Shown: positions 5,714-6,842 of the stretch, piece after piece
Layout of the letters: every line of letters starts with the position of its first letter
How positions within the stretch are numbered: position 1 is the stretch's first letter
From: Alphaproteobacteria bacterium UBA7371
GTDB lineage: Bacteria > Pseudomonadota > Alphaproteobacteria > UBA8317
Assembly: GCA_002469865.1 (NCBI GenBank)
Contig: DKOD01000085.1
Span: 1 to 6,842, forward strand
DNA length: 6,842 nt
Direction of reading: 5' to 3'
Notes under the pieces: generated by a model
Database searches by the model: none
Told to the model about the DNA's origin: nothing
The model's input: only the letters and a program-made list of their open reading frames with translations
Position numbers and translations under genes: made by a program

Positions 5714-6460
5714 ATGGATCAATTCAACCGACAGGCTTATGCCGACCGCGCGTCTAGCGTCGATATCGATGCCGGTTTGCGCTCATACATGCTTGCCGTC
5801 TACCGTTATATGGGCATGGGCTTGGCCCTTACCGGCGGCATTGCTTACCTCGTTTACATGATGAGCATCACCGAAACCGCATCCGGCCAACTGGCCCTGA
5901 CAGGTCTTGGTGACATGCTTTTCAATTCCCCGCTCAAGTGGGTCATCATGTTGGCGCCCCTGGGCATTGTTTTCTACCTTTCTGCCCGCATCAACCGCAT
6001 GAGTGCGGCTGCTGCGCAAGGATCATTCTGGCTCTATGCCGGTCTCAATGGCGTTTCCTTCGCCACCATCTTCATGGTCTTTACGGGCATGTCTATCGCC
6101 AAGGTGTTCTTGATCACGGCCTGTATGTTCGGCGCCATGTCTTTGTGGGGCTACACCACAAAGCGGGATCTTACCGGCATGGGCTCTTTCTTATTCATGG
6201 GCCTCATCGGCATCGTGATTGCCAGCGTGGTGAATATCTTCCTGGCAAGTGACATGATGAGCTTCATCATCTCCATTGTTGGTGTGTTGGTCTTCACCGG
6301 CCTCACCGCCTATGACACCCAAGCGATCAAAGAACAGTATTCTGTGTCTGATTCTGGTGAATTGGCTCAAAAGAAATCCATCATGGGCGCCTTGCGTCTT
6401 TACCTGGACTTCATCAACCTGTTCATCATGATGCTGCAGTTGTTTGGCAACCGCGAGTAA
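5714..6460 (+). CDS. Bax inhibitor-1 / YccA family multi-pass inner-membrane protein
   Basis: This 248-residue protein has seven hydrophobic segments, the normal number for BI-1 (UPF0005/LFG) proteins. After a polar N-terminal tail (residues 1-24) come helices near 29-50, 74-92, 98-123, 125-145, 155-178, 181-203 and 222-245. The family signature is present in TAYDTQAIK, with Asp201, and the last helix contains LYLDFINLF, with Asp232. In the Bacillus homologue YetJ, paired aspartates in these positions form a pH-sensitive calcium-leak gate. E. coli YccA instead modulates the FtsH protease, so the role here is open. AGGGAG (5697-5702) is the ribosome-binding site, with a rather long 11-base spacing. 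The gene favours C-ending codons (Phe is almost always TTC), unlike the permease before it, which suggests strong expression. A strong terminator follows. The family is certain; the function is not. Confidence 0.93.
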   Translation: MDQFNRQAYADRASSVDIDAGLRSYMLAVYRYMGMGLALTGGIAYLVYMMSITETASGQLALTGLGDMLFNSPLKWVIMLAPLGIVFYLSARINRMSAAAAQGSFWLYAGLNGVSFATIFMVFTGMSIAKVFLITACMFGAMSLWGYTTKRDLTGMGSFLFMGLIGIVIASVVNIFLASDMMSFIISIVGVLVFTGLTAYDTQAIKEQYSVSDSGELAQKKSIMGALRLYLDFINLFIMMLQLFGNRE

Positions 6461-6491
6461 CCAGAAGAACACATAAAAGGTCGCACATCCT

Positions 6492-6517
6492 AAGAGGCCC
6501 TGCGGGGCCTCTTTTTT
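6492..6517 (+). terminator. Intrinsic terminator after the BI-1 family gene
   Basis: A perfect nine-pair stem (AAGAGGCCC at 6492-6500 with GGGCCTCTT at 6505-6513) has a TGCG loop and runs into six Ts (6512-6517), 31 bases past the stop codon. It is a textbook rho-independent terminator for the plus strand. Its last Ts overlap the stop codon of the convergent gene at 6516-6518. On the minus strand the hairpin is followed by only a very short T stretch, so it would end that transcript less well. Confidence 0.93.
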
Positions 6518-6842
6518 ATGCCCTGCGTCGTTTTTCCAATCTTTCGCCCTGCTGGCGCAAATGCTTGGCGATGATGTGGAAATCATGGGCGCGTTTAAGA
6601 ACAAGCCCTTCCTGATTAAGCAAAGCCCAGGCACCCTGTCTTTTGGCCAATTTGGGGTTTTTCACAATGCTGAATTGGGGTGCTTCGCCAAATTTGCGGA
6701 ACACGGCAAAACGCGCTTCTTGCCCAGTCATGTTCAAGGCATAATCTTTCCAAACGCCCCGGGCCACCATTTGGCCGTAGATACCAAGCAGGGTTTGAAG
6801 CTCGAAGCGCTCCAGCCTTGCGTCCTGACGTTGATGCAGCAT
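6516..6842 (-). CDS. DUF2794 family protein of unknown function (start at or beyond the window edge)
   Basis: At least 108 residues are visible. The ATG at 6842-6840 is exactly at the window edge, so the true start may lie further out; family members are usually a little longer. The core matches DUF2794 as I know it: FELQTLLGIYGQMVARGVWKDYAL (residues 13-36), then ARFAVFRKFGEAPQFSI (43-59), NPKLAKRQGAWALL (62-75) and GLVLKRAHD (79-87), with a very basic C-terminus. There is no signal peptide or membrane helix, so it is probably a small cytoplasmic protein. The family is essentially confined to Alphaproteobacteria and has no established function. It is convergent with the BI-1 gene; its TAA stop (6518-6516) shares bases with that gene's terminator. 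The family call is from recognised motif order, not from a search. Confidence 0.85.
   Translation of the reverse strand: MLHQRQDARLERFELQTLLGIYGQMVARGVWKDYALNMTGQEARFAVFRKFGEAPQFSIVKNPKLAKRQGAWALLNQEGLVLKRAHDFHIIAKHLRQQGERLEKRRRA

Overview
The window looks like ordinary chromosomal housekeeping DNA from an alphaproteobacterium of moderate G+C. The best taxonomic clue is the last gene, which matches DUF2794, a family I know almost only from Alphaproteobacteria. The Bax-inhibitor-type protein and the short ThpR/pterin dehydratase pair fit that placement. I cannot name a genus. There are no rRNA or tRNA genes, CRISPR arrays, insertion sequences, integrases or long repeats. All complete genes are intact, with no frameshifts.

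Layout. Positions 1-2514 carry a minus-strand run, read from right to left: a TesA-like periplasmic GDSL lipase/thioesterase (1891-2514), a Tas-like aldo/keto reductase 22 bases further on (816-1868), a 186-base gap with three inverted repeats and a candidate promoter, thpR for an RNA 2',3'-cyclic phosphodiesterase (84-629), and the 5' end of a pterin-4a-carbinolamine dehydratase gene that overlaps the thpR stop and leaves the window. From 2581 rightwards on the plus strand come a LolD/YbbA-type ABC ATPase (2581-3246), an overlapping YbbP-type ten-helix FtsX-family permease (about 3243-5639) and a BI-1/YccA-family membrane protein (5714-6460). The last ends at a clear intrinsic terminator (6492-6517). 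A convergent minus-strand DUF2794 gene (6516-6842) uses the terminator's T-tract as part of its stop codon.

How the genes work together. The core is tesA divergent from ybbA-ybbP across only 66 bases, the same arrangement as in Escherichia coli. TesA faces the periplasm and YbbAP is an inner-membrane ABC complex of the MacB/LolCDE (type VII) kind, so joint handling of a lipid or acyl substrate at the periplasmic face is the natural reading. The other genes look like independent housekeeping units.

I found no convincing undescribed system. The points most worth checking are a perfect 10-bp inverted repeat over the likely thpR transcription start, a second 7-bp palindrome nearby, a probable TTG start for the permease, the unusually short N-terminus of the pterin dehydratase, and codon usage in the BI-1 gene that differs from its neighbour.
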